Assembly: GCF_002295065.1 (NCBI RefSeq) | Contig: NZ_NSGG01000015.1 | Span: 1-64,000 of the forward strand | From: Mesorhizobium sp. WSM3859 | Lineage (GTDB): Bacteria; Pseudomonadota; Alphaproteobacteria; Rhizobiales; Rhizobiaceae | Direction: 5' to 3' | Length of the DNA: 64,000 bases | Part shown: piece after piece, positions 1-8,994 of the stretch | How the letters are laid out: every line of letters starts with the position of its first letter | Numbering within the stretch: the first letter of the stretch is position 1 | Made by a program: the position numbers and the translations under genes | Notes under the pieces: model-generated | What the model was told of the DNA's origin: nothing | The model's database searches: none | The model's input: the letters and a program-made list of their open reading frames with translations, nothing else

Positions 1-2027
1 TGCGCTTCGCCGATTGGCGAATGATCTCGGCTCTCGCGGCCAAGCGACTGATCTAAAAAATCACCAATCCCTGGTCGATCACGTCGATGCTTTCTTTCCG
101 AAAAACGTTGACATGAGGACGGCGTTGAAAGTCCTGCGTGCATATCATGAGCCGGGCTATTCAGCGGCTGGCCGGTGGCCAGTGACAGTGCCGTCAAAGG
201 CAGACGCGCGCGTCATAGAACAAGTGACAGGTGACAGCAGCTTGGCCTCAAGCACCCGTGTTGTCTACAGTCGTACTCTTCGCAGATTTTCTGAGGCGCT
301 TGAGAGTCGGGGCCAGACGATCTCTGGGCTGGATCACGATTCGCGGATCGAATTCGCGGAGAGATTGTTTCCAGGCAACGGCAATCTCCTCTCCGCGCTG
401 CAACGGGTTCGCGATGCGGAGTCCGCGTCAGACAGAAGCGTGGCGGACGCTTTCGCAGCGGCCGGCTCTAGGCACGCCGAGGTTGAGGCCGCTGCCCCGC
501 CAGCGTTAGCTGCGAGCCAACAGCAGATCCGGCCCTCACCGGATGCGGGCCAGGGCGACCACCTGCCAACCGAGTGGGTCATCATCAACAATGAACATTC
601 CACAGCGCTGTTGCGGCCAGCGGAGAGGCAGAGGGCCCTGGATACGCCGCAAGCCGCCATCCAGCAGCAGCTGAGCCAACTCGGCAATTCAGGCGGCCGC
701 ATGCCGATGGAGCTCCCCATGCAGCAGTTGGGTAGATTGCCATTGGAAGGGGTACCCGTTCAAGGGACAGGGTCCGAACACTTCGGAAGGCTGTATGCGC
801 AGGCCGCGCCCTCCGCATGGTCTGACCTCCCCGCTGCGATCGAGCACTCTATAAACGTTTCATTCGCCGTCCCCAAAGGCTTCTCCCATGGGACCCAACG
901 CGTGCCAGACGCGATGCTCCCTTTCTTGGACCGCCATGGCCTCTTGCCGGATGCGGAAAAGCCGGAATGGAACTACGAGATTAAAGGCCACGGCTACACC
1001 GCCGAAAGGCCGGAAGGGCGCAACGACTTTTGGCTCGTCGATCCGGGTCCGATGGGTGAAGGTACAGCGGCAGCAGTACCGGCAAGGGCTCCAGGGCCCG
1101 CCTCGCCAGCGACCGCCAGGCTGTCAGACACCTATCGCGGTGTTCCGTTGGTCGATCTGACCACCTCCTCCGATGCTCGGATCGGAGCTTTTCCGTCAGG
1201 CCCGTCCAACCTCCCCCGGGGGGCGGTGCTCGGCCCCGACCTGCTGGATGACGCCCATATCAGCAGGGATTACCAGTTGCTGGAGCAGAACCTGCAGGCG
1301 GCCCACCCAGTGCTAGCCGCCCGAACGCGGCTGGTCGATCCCTTGGTCTCCCAGCAACTGCGCCGTCACGACCGGGACCCGCAACTTACATTGCTGTCCA
1401 TCTATCATCACAGCGACATCCCAGCCGACTTCGTGTTCCTGCCAGTGAACAGTGGCAATCCTTTGGCTACGGTGGAGAATGAGGGACACAATGAGCATTG
1501 GTCGCTGCTGCTCGTTGATCGCCGCGACCCGGAAAGAGCGGTCGCCTATCACTACGACTCCATCCATCAGCGCGATGGACGGGGATACAATGACGCGCCT
1601 GCACGAGAGCTCGCAGCAAGACTGCACGCGACCACCGTGGTGACACCCGACATGGCGCAGCAGAACAACGCTGTTGATTGCGGCGTCTTCGTGGTGGACG
1701 GAACGCGCGCGCTGGTTCAGAGATTGGCGAACCAAGAGTGGCCGGAACGGCAGCGGCCGCTGCACCTCGACAACCTCGTCGCCGATCGGCAGGCGCTGCA
1801 AAACCGACTGAGGCAGGGGCGCTTGCCGCACGAGCTTGCCGCAATCCCCGCGGAAGCTGTTGGAGCAGCCGGGTCGCAGGTTCAACGCGCCGTGTTGCAA
1901 GAGCAGCAAGCCCGACAAGTCGCGCCAGCGCCGTTTGAACGGCGCTTGGGCAAGGACGAGCTGACGAGTACACTTGACAGGAGCAACCGCGTGAACAGCG
2001 GGGGCGTCATCATCAACACTGAACATT
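1..2027 (+). repeat. Long direct repeat, copy A (partner 2851-4877)
   Basis: Bases 1-2027 recur at an exact offset of 2850 in the same reading frame. Differences are few and clustered around 266-405, and the protease half is virtually identical. Copy A probably continues upstream of the window. A shorter, more diverged third copy of the 625-960 segment sits at 2028-2390, just after copy A. Confidence 0.95.
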
Positions 2028-5000
2028 CGGCGGAGAGGCAGAGAGTCCTGAATACGCCTCAAGCCGCCATCCAGCAGCAGCTGAGCGAACTTGGCAATTC
2101 AGGCGGCCGCGTGCCGATGCAGCCCCCCAGACAGCAGTCAGGTGAATTGCCATTGGAAGGGGTACCCGTTCAACGGACAGGGTCCGAACACATCGGAAGG
2201 CTGCATGCGGAGGCCGCGCCCTCCGCAAGGGTTGAGCCCGCCGCTGCCGTCGAGAACTCCATAAAAGTCTCATTCGCCGTCCCCAAAGGCTTCCCCCTTG
2301 GGACCCAACGCGTCCCAGACGCGATGCTCCCTTTCTTGGACCGCCATGGCCCCTTGCCGGATGCGGGCCAGGCCCCGCAAGCAAGCTTTGAGCAGCGCGT
2401 GGCCGACCCGCGCCGAGGCGAACCTGTCGCGAGTGGCGCCCGTGATGCCCGCTATCCCCATCTCTCCGACGAACACCGGGACCTTATTGATAAAGCGATC
2501 ACTCACGTTGCGGCTCAGCAAAAATATAGCGAGAGCACGGTTCGAAAATACACGTGTGCACTTCGCCGATTGGGGAATGATCTCGGCGCTCGCGGCCAAG
2601 CGACTGATCTAAGTAATCACCAATTCCTGGTCGATCACGTCGACGCTTTCTTTCCGAAAAACGATGAAATGAAGCGGGTTTTGAATGTCCTGCGTGCGTA
2701 TCATGAGCCGGGCTATTCAGCCACCGTCGGCGCCCCTGCTACCCGCTATTCCCATCTGTCCGACGAACACCGGGACGTTATTGATAAGGCGATCGGCCAC
2801 GCTGCGGCTCAGCAACACCATAGCGCGCCGACGCTCCGAATATACTCGAATGCGCTTCGCCGATTGGCGAATGATCTCGGCTCTCGCGGCCAAGCGACTG
2901 ATCTAAAAAATCACCAATCCCTGGTCGATCACGTCGATGCTTTCTTTCCGAAAAACGTTGACATGAGGACGGCGTTGAAAGTCCTGCGTGCATATCATGA
3001 GCCGGGCTATTCAGCGGCTGGCCGGTGGCCAGTGACAGTGCCGTCAAAGGCAGACGCGCGCGTCATAGAACAAGTGACAGGTGACAGCAGCTTGGCCTCA
3101 AGCACCCGTGTTGTCTACAGTCGTAGTCTTCGCAGGTTTTCTGAGGCGCTTGAGAGTCGGGGCCAGACGATCTCTGGGCTGGATCATAATTCGCGGATCG
3201 AACTCGCCGAGACATTATTTCCAGGCAACCATTATCTCCGGTTGGCGCTGGAACGGGTTCGCGATGCGGAGTCCGCGTCAGACAGAAGCGTGGCGGACGC
3301 TTTCGCAGCGGCCGGCTCTAGGCACGCCGAGGTTGAGGCCGCCGCCCCGCCAGCGTTAGCTGCGAGCCAACAGCAGATCCGGCCCTCACCGGATGCGGGC
3401 CAGGGCGACCACCTGCCAACCGAGTGGGTCATCATCAACAATGAACATTCCACAGCGCTGTTGCGGCCAGCGGAGAGGCAGAGGGCTCTGGATACGCCGC
3501 AAGCCGCCATCCAGCAGCAGCTGAGCCAACTCGGCAATTCAGGCGGCCGCATGCCGATGGAGCTCCCCATGCAGCAGTTGGGTAGATTGCCATTGGAAGG
3601 GGTACCCGTTCAAGGGACAGGGTCCGAACACTTCGGAAGGCTGTATGCGCAGGCCGCGCCCTCCGCATGGTCTGACCTCCCCGCTGCGATCGAGCACTCT
3701 ATAAACGTTTCATTCGCCGTCCCCAAAGGCTTCTCCCATGGGACCCAACGCGTGCCAGACGCGATGCTCCCTTTCTTGGACCGCCATGGCCTCTTGCCGG
3801 ATGCGGAAAAGCCGGAATGGAACTACGAGATTAAAGGCCACGGCTACACCGCCGAAAGGCCGGAAGGGCGCAACGACTTTTGGCTCGTCGATCCGGGTCC
3901 GATGGGTGAAGGTACAGCGGCAGCAGTACCGGCAAGGGCTCCAGGGCCCGCCTCGCCAGCGACCGCCAGGCTGTCAGACACCTATCGCGGTGTTCCGTTG
4001 GTCGATCTGACCACCTCCTCCGATGCTCGGATCGGAGCTTTTCCGTCAGGCCCGTCCAACCTCCCCCGGGGGGCGGTGCTCGGCCCCGACCTGCTGGATG
4101 ACGCCCATATCAGCAGGGATTACCAGTTGCTGGAGCAGAACCTGCAGGCGGCCCACCCAGTGCTAGCCGCCCGAACGCGGCTGGTCGATCCCTTGGTCTC
4201 CCAGCAACTGCGCCGTCACGACCGGGACCCGCAACTTACATTGCTGTCCATCTATCATCACAGCGACATCCCAGCCGACTTCGTGTTCCTGCCAGTGAAC
4301 AGTGGCAATCCTTTGGCTACGGTGGAGAATGAGGGACACAATGAGCATTGGTCGCTGCTGCTCGTTGATCGCCGCGACCCGGAAAGAGCGGTCGCCTATC
4401 ACTACGACTCCATCCATCAGCGCGATGGACGGGGATACAATGACGCGCCTGCACGAGAGCTCGCAGCAAGACTGCACGCGACCACCGTGGTGACACCCGA
4501 CATGGCGCAGCAGAACAACGCTGTTGATTGCGGCGTCTTCGTGGTGGACGGAACGCGCGCGCTGGTTCAGAGATTGGCGAACCAAGAGTGGCCGGAACGG
4601 CAGCGGCCGCTGCACCTCGACAACCTCGTCGCCGATCGGCAGGCGCTGCAAAACCGACTGAGGCAGGGGCGCTTGCCGCACGAGCTTGCCGCAATCCCCG
4701 CGGAAGCTGTTGGAGCAGCCGGGTCGCAGGTTCAACGCGCCGTGTTGCAAGAGCAGCAAGCCCGACAAGTCGCGCCAGCGCCGTTTGAACGGCGCTTGGG
4801 CAAGGACGAGCTGACGAGTACACTTGACAGGAGCAACCGCGTGAACAGCGGGGGCGTCATCATCAACACTGAACATTACACAGCGCTGTTGAGACCGGCG
4901 AAGAGGCAGAGGACTGACAGTCCGCAAACCCTCGCCACGAGGCGGCAAGCGAGCGAAGCAAATACATCGTCCATCAGGCAAGACTCCGATCAAGCCCGAG

Positions 5001-5053
5001 CGGACCTGATGGCTTCCTCCAGAAGCAGAGAGCGCTCCGACGCGGGACGTTGA
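2..5053 (+). CDS. C48-family (Ulp1-like) protease, putative type IV secretion effector, 5' end outside window
   Basis: The frame is open from the window edge, so the N-terminus is missing; at least 1,680 residues remain. It carries two Ulp1-type cysteine protease domains with His-Asp-Cys triads: His codon 1496 (GHNEHW), Asp 1556 (YHYDS) and Cys 1679 (NAVDCGVF), repeated at 4346, 4406 and 4529. Between them lie helical units of about 90 residues (for example nt 2455-2720 and 2740-3010) with an ALRRLxNDLG core. Ulp1/C48 enzymes cleave SUMO-like modifiers, and rhizobia deliver such proteins into host cells. The last residues contain R-x7-R-x-R-x-R (RADLMASSRSRER), which fits the VirD4 recruitment signal. 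A KRQR stretch nearby resembles a nuclear localisation signal. In M. loti R7A a C48 protein (Msi059) is a known VirB/D4 substrate; orthology is inferred. The family call is firm; host target and activity are not visible. Confidence 0.88.
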   Translation, partial: ALRRLANDLGSRGQATDLKNHQSLVDHVDAFFPKNVDMRTALKVLRAYHEPGYSAAGRWPVTVPSKADARVIEQVTGDSSLASSTRVVYSRTLRRFSEALESRGQTISGLDHDSRIEFAERLFPGNGNLLSALQRVRDAESASDRSVADAFAAAGSRHAEVEAAAPPALAASQQQIRPSPDAGQGDHLPTEWVIINNEHSTALLRPAERQRALDTPQAAIQQQLSQLGNSGGRMPMELPMQQLGRLPLEGVPVQGTGSEHFGRLYAQAAPSAWSDLPAAIEHSINVSFAVPKGFSHGTQRVPDAMLPFLDRHGLLPDAEKPEWNYEIKGHGYTAERPEGRNDFWLVDPGPMGEGTAAAVPARAPGPASPATARLSDTYRGVPLVDLTTSSDARIGAFPSGPSNLPRGAVLGPDLLDDAHISRDYQLLEQNLQAAHPVLAARTRLVDPLVSQQLRRHDRDPQLTLLSIYHHSDIPADFVFLPVNSGNPLATVENEGHNEHWSLLLVDRRDPERAVAYHYDSIHQRDGRGYNDAPARELAARLHATTVVTPDMAQQNNAVDCGVFVVDGTRALVQRLANQEWPERQRPLHLDNLVADRQALQNRLRQGRLPHELAAIPAEAVGAAGSQVQRAVLQEQQARQVAPAPFERRLGKDELTSTLDRSNRVNSGGVIINTEHSAERQRVLNTPQAAIQQQLSELGNSGGRVPMQPPRQQSGELPLEGVPVQRTGSEHIGRLHAEAAPSARVEPAAAVENSIKVSFAVPKGFPLGTQRVPDAMLPFLDRHGPLPDAGQAPQASFEQRVADPRRGEPVASGARDARYPHLSDEHRDLIDKAITHVAAQQKYSESTVRKYTCALRRLGNDLGARGQATDLSNHQFLVDHVDAFFPKNDEMKRVLNVLRAYHEPGYSATVGAPATRYSHLSDEHRDVIDKAIGHAAAQQHHSAPTLRIYSNALRRLANDLGSRGQATDLKNHQSLVDHVDAFFPKNVDMRTALKVLRAYHEPGYSAAGRWPVTVPSKADARVIEQVTGDSSLASSTRVVYSRSLRRFSEALESRGQTISGLDHNSRIELAETLFPGNHYLRLALERVRDAESASDRSVADAFAAAGSRHAEVEAAAPPALAASQQQIRPSPDAGQGDHLPTEWVIINNEHSTALLRPAERQRALDTPQAAIQQQLSQLGNSGGRMPMELPMQQLGRLPLEGVPVQGTGSEHFGRLYAQAAPSAWSDLPAAIEHSINVSFAVPKGFSHGTQRVPDAMLPFLDRHGLLPDAEKPEWNYEIKGHGYTAERPEGRNDFWLVDPGPMGEGTAAAVPARAPGPASPATARLSDTYRGVPLVDLTTSSDARIGAFPSGPSNLPRGAVLGPDLLDDAHISRDYQLLEQNLQAAHPVLAARTRLVDPLVSQQLRRHDRDPQLTLLSIYHHSDIPADFVFLPVNSGNPLATVENEGHNEHWSLLLVDRRDPERAVAYHYDSIHQRDGRGYNDAPARELAARLHATTVVTPDMAQQNNAVDCGVFVVDGTRALVQRLANQEWPERQRPLHLDNLVADRQALQNRLRQGRLPHELAAIPAEAVGAAGSQVQRAVLQEQQARQVAPAPFERRLGKDELTSTLDRSNRVNSGGVIINTEHYTALLRPAKRQRTDSPQTLATRRQASEANTSSIRQDSDQARADLMASSRSRERSDAGR
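2851..4877 (+). repeat. Long direct repeat, copy B (partner 1-2027)
   Basis: This is the second copy of the repeat inside the C48 effector gene. Identity ends after the shared gaacatt at 4871-4877. From there the protein runs into its unique, basic C-terminal tail instead of re-entering the linker that follows copy A. Confidence 0.95.
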
Positions 5054-5129
5054 GCTCCATGGCTGGGCCAAGCAGAACAGCTCTTTTGAGGACAGAGGCG
5101 CTGATGCGATCTCCAGACCGGTAGCTCTC

Positions 5130-5690
5130 GCCGTAATTGATCAGGCTGGCACTGTTGGAAGGCGATGTAGGCTTGGAACCCGCCGACGGCGGCCATGAAC
5201 TTGCGCATGTTCCGCTAGCCTGTTTCGAGACCTTCCGCGTCGAACTGCAGGTCGGCGATTTCGTCACGGTCACGATAGACGTTACGATGTCAGAGATGCC
5301 ATTTGATTCTGCGCAAGCTTTCAAGCAGGTCCTGTCCGGCCTGCTGGTCGTGGTTTTCGAGCCCTTGCACGCACTGGCGAAGGACCGGATGCGCATGGCG
5401 ATATGGAACCAGTCGAGGACATGCTCTCGCCGCCGGCGCTATCGTTTCCGCGAGCGAGGGCGGACTTCTTTCCCCACCGTCGTTGATGAAGGTAAATCCT
5501 GATTGGCCTGGACGCCCTGCTTCTTGAGATGGTCGAGAATGCGCCGTTGCAGTTCGCGATCATCGCCGTGTACGAACCGATGTAGCGCGGAGCGCCGTCT
5601 TCAGGCCGCGAGCGGCCTGCGATCAGCTCGATTTTTCTTCCGGTCGGCACGGTGGCGGATGTACTCGGGAAACTCCAGAATAGCGTGCGG
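5130..5690 (-). pseudogene. Transposase remnant, ISKra4-like
   Basis: Minus-strand pieces in several frames read FVHGDDRELQRRILDHLKKQ, then a short FINDGGE-like stretch, then RLVPYRHAHPVLRQCVQGL (an LDWFHIAMRI-like block with a shift), then LINYGESYRSGDRIS. This order of motifs fits DDE transposases of the ISKra4 type common in rhizobia. At least two frameshifts and a stop break it. No intact terminal inverted repeats were seen. It separates the effector gene from virG. Confidence 0.6.
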
Positions 5691-6410
5691 TCAAGCGGCC
5701 GAGGTGCCTCCGTAGCTGACATCTACGTCAGCGTTGAAGAAGTACCCTGCACCACGGGATGTTTTGACTAGCCGAGGATTGGCCGCATCAACCTCCAGCT
5801 TTCGGCGCAGGCGCATGATCAGGACATCCACACTTCGATCATAGACCTCTTCTCCACGGACACGGCTCGCGAGCAAAAGCCGTTCTCTGGATAACACGTT
5901 GCGTGGGTTCTCCAGGAACGCGATCAAGAGATTGAACTCACATGCGGTAAGCTTGACCTCGCCACGCACCTCACAGATCAGTCGCCGCTGCTTGACGCTA
6001 AGCTTCCAGGCCCCAAAGCGAAATGAGCGCTGATCTCTGGTTCGCGGAATGCGCTCGCGTAACGCCACCCGAATGCGGGCCAAGAATTCGCGCATCCCGA
6101 AAGGCTTGGCAATGAAATCGGTTGCGCCGAGTTCCAGTGCAACCACTTTTTCCGCCTCCTCGAGCCGGTCGCCGCTGATCACTATGATCGGAACGTCCGA
6201 CTTTGTCGCCAGATTGCGGACGATCGCAAGTCCATCCTCCCGGCCTAGATTAAGGTCAACAATCACGAGATCGACTGGCTCGTGTGAAAGAACATAGTCA
6301 AACTGCTTGGTATCGTGGACTACGGTTACCTTCAAGGCATGCATCGTGAGGTACTCGGCGATGAGGCGCCGCATTGCGGCATCATCATCGATGACAAGAA
6401 CATGTTTCAA
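5691..6410 (-). CDS. virG: VirG, OmpR-type response regulator of the vir regulon
   Basis: The 239-residue protein has an N-terminal receiver domain with acidic pocket IDDD (8-10), phospho-acceptor Asp52 (IVDLNLG) and conserved Lys102 (AKPFG). A C-terminal winged-helix domain follows and ends in VKTSRGAGYFFNADV. The length fits the VirG family. VirG is phosphorylated by VirA and binds vir boxes to activate virB genes; a perfect box lies at 7385. The gene is transcribed away from virB. virA is about 11 kb further on, beyond virB11, and not adjacent. The ATG start opens directly with the receiver fold. Confidence 0.93.
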   Translation of the reverse strand: MKHVLVIDDDAAMRRLIAEYLTMHALKVTVVHDTKQFDYVLSHEPVDLVIVDLNLGREDGLAIVRNLATKSDVPIIVISGDRLEEAEKVVALELGATDFIAKPFGMREFLARIRVALRERIPRTRDQRSFRFGAWKLSVKQRRLICEVRGEVKLTACEFNLLIAFLENPRNVLSRERLLLASRVRGEEVYDRSVDVLIMRLRRKLEVDAANPRLVKTSRGAGYFFNADVDVSYGGTSAA

Positions 6411-6660
6411 CGGCTCACCTTCAATTTCGAATCGCCTTGTCTAAGCTGTTGCCGAGCAATTCTAGGGCACGGATATAGAACAGCTGCCCCTTGGTCCCAC
6501 CCGCCGCTGCAGGCGGCCAGTAACGAGGGCCTGGGTCGTCCAGAATCGGTAGAAAGCTGGACCTTGTCGATCGCGAATTGGCGGCATGCATCTAGCCGTG
6601 AGACCAGACAGGTTCAAGCGCTAACATGACCTGCCGTGAGGTCTTTCGCTTTTCCGGATC

Positions 6661-7395
6661 ATGATTCCCGTTTTGTCAGTTTTGACGCGGGCCTGCTCAC
6701 ACATTCGGATTCTTTCGGCATGGATGCCGAGTCGCCTCCAATGTGGTTGCCCTCGTGACGTTATCTGGCGCTTGCGGCCTGGATCATCTCGATATCGTCA
6801 GACTCGTGGGAGCCCGACGTGGTTGAGCAGCGCCGCGTTTGAGTCCCTGAAAGGTGTCGGCGAAAGGACAAACGTGATTCGCTACAGCGGTTTTGTGCCA
6901 AATAGCATGTCGCCTGCCAAGCCGGGTCCTTCCGAGATGGCGGGCGGCATCGCATCTTGTTTTGGCAGAGGACGGTTACCCTCCGACCTAACATTTCTCA
7001 GCTTACGCGAGACCTCCACATTGAGCCTGTCACGTCACGGGCAGCACCTCAAAAAGCTCGACAGCGCCAGAATCGATCTCGTGATTGTGCCCGGCGGTAG
7101 CCGTCGGATTCCGTCAAGGGCCTGCGGTTTTCTCCCGATGGGACTGTATGATCAACTCATCCAGTGCGCGGCCGAACAGCTGAACCAGGTTCGCCGGCGT
7201 CATTCTCCGACCTTGGGCATGGACGGCCTTCATGTCCACCTCGGCTCCGATTTTTCCGCCGCGCCGAAATGCGTTCGCGGCTCCTTACAGAATCGGCTTT
7301 CTCCAATCCGTGATCTAGTGCGCATGCACATCAGACTCCTGCGCCAGCTCGGACCGCGTCTTTTCTCCCTGAAGAAATGTCTTTGTTTCAATTGA
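6661..7395 (+). CDS. Unassigned open reading frame between virG and virB1
   Basis: This 244-codon frame has reasonable third-position GC, particularly after nt 7050, and no recognisable domain. It starts ATG at 6661 with no convincing ribosome binding site; a start further in is possible. Its stop codon (TGA, 7393-7395) lies inside the perfect vir box, so if expressed it ends within the virB promoter. It could be a small effector, a remnant, or a chance frame. I do not recognise it. Confidence 0.3.
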   Translation: MIPVLSVLTRACSHIRILSAWMPSRLQCGCPRDVIWRLRPGSSRYRQTRGSPTWLSSAAFESLKGVGERTNVIRYSGFVPNSMSPAKPGPSEMAGGIASCFGRGRLPSDLTFLSLRETSTLSLSRHGQHLKKLDSARIDLVIVPGGSRRIPSRACGFLPMGLYDQLIQCAAEQLNQVRRRHSPTLGMDGLHVHLGSDFSAAPKCVRGSLQNRLSPIRDLVRMHIRLLRQLGPRLFSLKKCLCFN

Positions 7396-7398
7396 AAC
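7385..7398. promoter_or_regulatory. vir box (VirG binding site), perfect 14-bp palindrome
   Basis: GTTTCAATTGAAAC is its own reverse complement and matches the vir box core TTNCAATTGNAA. It lies about 105 bp upstream of virB1, where a VirG-activated promoter for the virB operon is expected. Confidence 0.85.
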
Positions 7399-7404
7399 CG
7401 AAAA

Positions 7405-7418
7405 GCTCAACTTGAACA
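7405..7418. promoter_or_regulatory. Second, weaker vir-box-like site
   Basis: CTCAACTTGAAC follows the first box one helical-turn-scale step downstream and keeps the CAA-TTGAA core. Tandem vir boxes are common upstream of virB. It is less symmetrical than the first. Confidence 0.45.
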
Positions 7419-7502
7419 TCACACAGTAACAAACCTCCCCGATAAGCGCGTGCCGGACAGGGCCAGAACCCGTCCGGCGGCTTGAAAGGTGGGTGATAGG
7501 GA

Positions 7503-8288
7503 ATGTTTATTGCAGTTTGGCCACTGGCTATTGTCCTGTTGACATCCATGTTGTCACTCCCAGCCGAGCCCGCGCCACTTTCGCCCCGTGAGTTCCACCG
7601 CCTATCGCGCAAATGCGCTCCCTGGGTTGCGCCGTCTACCCTGGCCGCGATTGCCAAGATTGAAAGTGGCTTTGAGACGCTGGTGGCTCATGACAACACC
7701 ACAGGCGAGCAGCTTCGCTGGATGGACCACTTGGAAGCCACGCGGGGCATCAAGGACCGGCTCGAAGCACAACATTCTGTCGATGTTGGATTGATGCAGA
7801 TAAACAGCAAGAACTTTCCCATGCTCAGTCTCACGCCGGAAAAGGCTTTCGAGCCCTGCGCCTCCCTTTCGGCTGCCGCCCACTTGCTTGAAAGCCGGTA
7901 TGCCGGCGGCACGACTGCTCCGGCGCAGCAACTGGCGCTTCGCCGTGCCATCTCGGCCTATAACACGGGCGACGTCACGCGTGGTTTCGCCAACGGTTAT
8001 GTACGCAAGGTCGAGTCGGCCGCAAAGGACATCTCAAGTCACCTTGAGCGAACGATGGAGCCGACCGCTCGAGATGCACTACATGTTGAAGCACCCGGTC
8101 GAAAAGCTGTGCCGCCTCTGCTCCAACAGAGCCAACAGGCCAATAGAAAGCAGCCCAACCAAAATTCCTGGGATATCTGGGGCTCCTATCAGCCAGACCG
8201 CTCCGGGGCCGATCCATCCGGTCCGACCGGCAGCCAGGCTGCGGAAGAGCGGGAACCCTCGACCCCGAACAAACTCGTATTCGATTGA
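7503..8288 (+). CDS. virB1: VirB1, lytic transglycosylase of the type IV secretion system
   Basis: The 261-residue protein has an N-terminal hydrophobic signal segment (1-22) and a soluble lytic transglycosylase fold. Catalytic Glu54 lies in IAKIESGFET, followed by the VDVGLMQIN motif (about 93-101) and AYNTGD near 153. A proline/glutamine-rich tail makes up the last third. VirB1 opens peptidoglycan locally so that the channel can be assembled. It is the first gene of the virB operon, downstream of the vir box, and is followed within 15 bp by virB2. Confidence 0.93.
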   Translation: MFIAVWPLAIVLLTSMLSLPAEPAPLSPREFHRLSRKCAPWVAPSTLAAIAKIESGFETLVAHDNTTGEQLRWMDHLEATRGIKDRLEAQHSVDVGLMQINSKNFPMLSLTPEKAFEPCASLSAAAHLLESRYAGGTTAPAQQLALRRAISAYNTGDVTRGFANGYVRKVESAAKDISSHLERTMEPTARDALHVEAPGRKAVPPLLQQSQQANRKQPNQNSWDIWGSYQPDRSGADPSGPTGSQAAEEREPSTPNKLVFD

Positions 8289-8302
8289 ATCATGGAGATA
8301 CA

Positions 8303-8668
8303 ATGATGAAGCCACTCAAGATACTTCGTGCGCTTAAAACGCGTGTTCCTTCGCCTTTTTCCATGCTGCGCATGACGGCTGAATATGTACCGGCCGCTGC
8401 TGCAGGCGTGGCGTGGGCGGTCTTCTCCAGCGGGCCAGCCGCGGCCCAGGTGACCGGAGGGACGGATCCTGCCAAGATGGTCCAGAATATCTGCACCTTC
8501 ATACTTGGTCCCTTCGGACAATCACTGGCCGTGCTCGGACTGGTGGCCATCGGTATCTCCTGGATGTTCGGTCGTGCCTCACTTGGCCTGGTTGCGGGTG
8601 TCGTTGGAGGAATCGTCATCATGTTTGGCGCCAGTTTCCTGGGCAAGGCGCTCATAGGCGGTGGCTGA
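8303..8668 (+). CDS. virB2: VirB2, pilin subunit of the type IV secretion system
   Basis: The 121-residue pre-pilin has a long leader ending at GPAAAQ, after which a mature pilin of about 73 residues begins (VTGGTDPAKMV). It has two hydrophobic helices (FGQSLAVLGLVAIGISWMF and the glycine-rich VAGVVGGIVIMFGA). Start chosen at ATG 8303 because GGAGATACA precedes it; a TTG at 8285 in frame lacks such a site. Its stop overlaps virB3 (ATGA). Confidence 0.92.
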   Translation: MMKPLKILRALKTRVPSPFSMLRMTAEYVPAAAAGVAWAVFSSGPAAAQVTGGTDPAKMVQNICTFILGPFGQSLAVLGLVAIGISWMFGRASLGLVAGVVGGIVIMFGASFLGKALIGGG

Positions 8669-8994
8669 TGAGCGACCGATTGGAAGTGAGCACCCTCTAT
8701 GTGGCGGCGACACGCCCCGCACTGTTTTTGGGGGTGCCGCTGACGCTGGCCGGATTGCTCATGATGTTGGCGGGGCTCGTCATCATTATCCTAAAGAACC
8801 CACTTTATGAAGTCGTGCTCGTGCCACTCTGGTTCGGAGCACGGCTGATTGTTGAGCGTGACTATAACGCCGCAAGCGTCGCGTTCCTCTATTTGCAGAC
8901 GGCCGGCAGAAGCGTCGACGGGCCGGTCTGGGGCGGCGCGAGCGTAAGCGCCAATCCGATCAGGGTGCCGAAACGCGGAAGAGGAATGGTGTGA
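8668..8994 (+). CDS. virB3: VirB3, inner-membrane component of the type IV secretion system
   Basis: The 108-residue protein has an N-terminal STLYVAATRPALFLGVPL motif typical of VirB3 and one hydrophobic hairpin around residues 18-42. The start ATG overlaps the virB2 stop. VirB3 works with the VirB4 ATPase at the inner membrane. Its stop overlaps the virB4 start region. Confidence 0.92.
   Translation: MSDRLEVSTLYVAATRPALFLGVPLTLAGLLMMLAGLVIIILKNPLYEVVLVPLWFGARLIVERDYNAASVAFLYLQTAGRSVDGPVWGGASVSANPIRVPKRGRGMV

Noticed and set aside
6418..6432. Possible vir box upstream of virG (TTCAATTTCGAA)
   Set aside because: It misses at least three positions of the consensus and lacks dyad symmetry.
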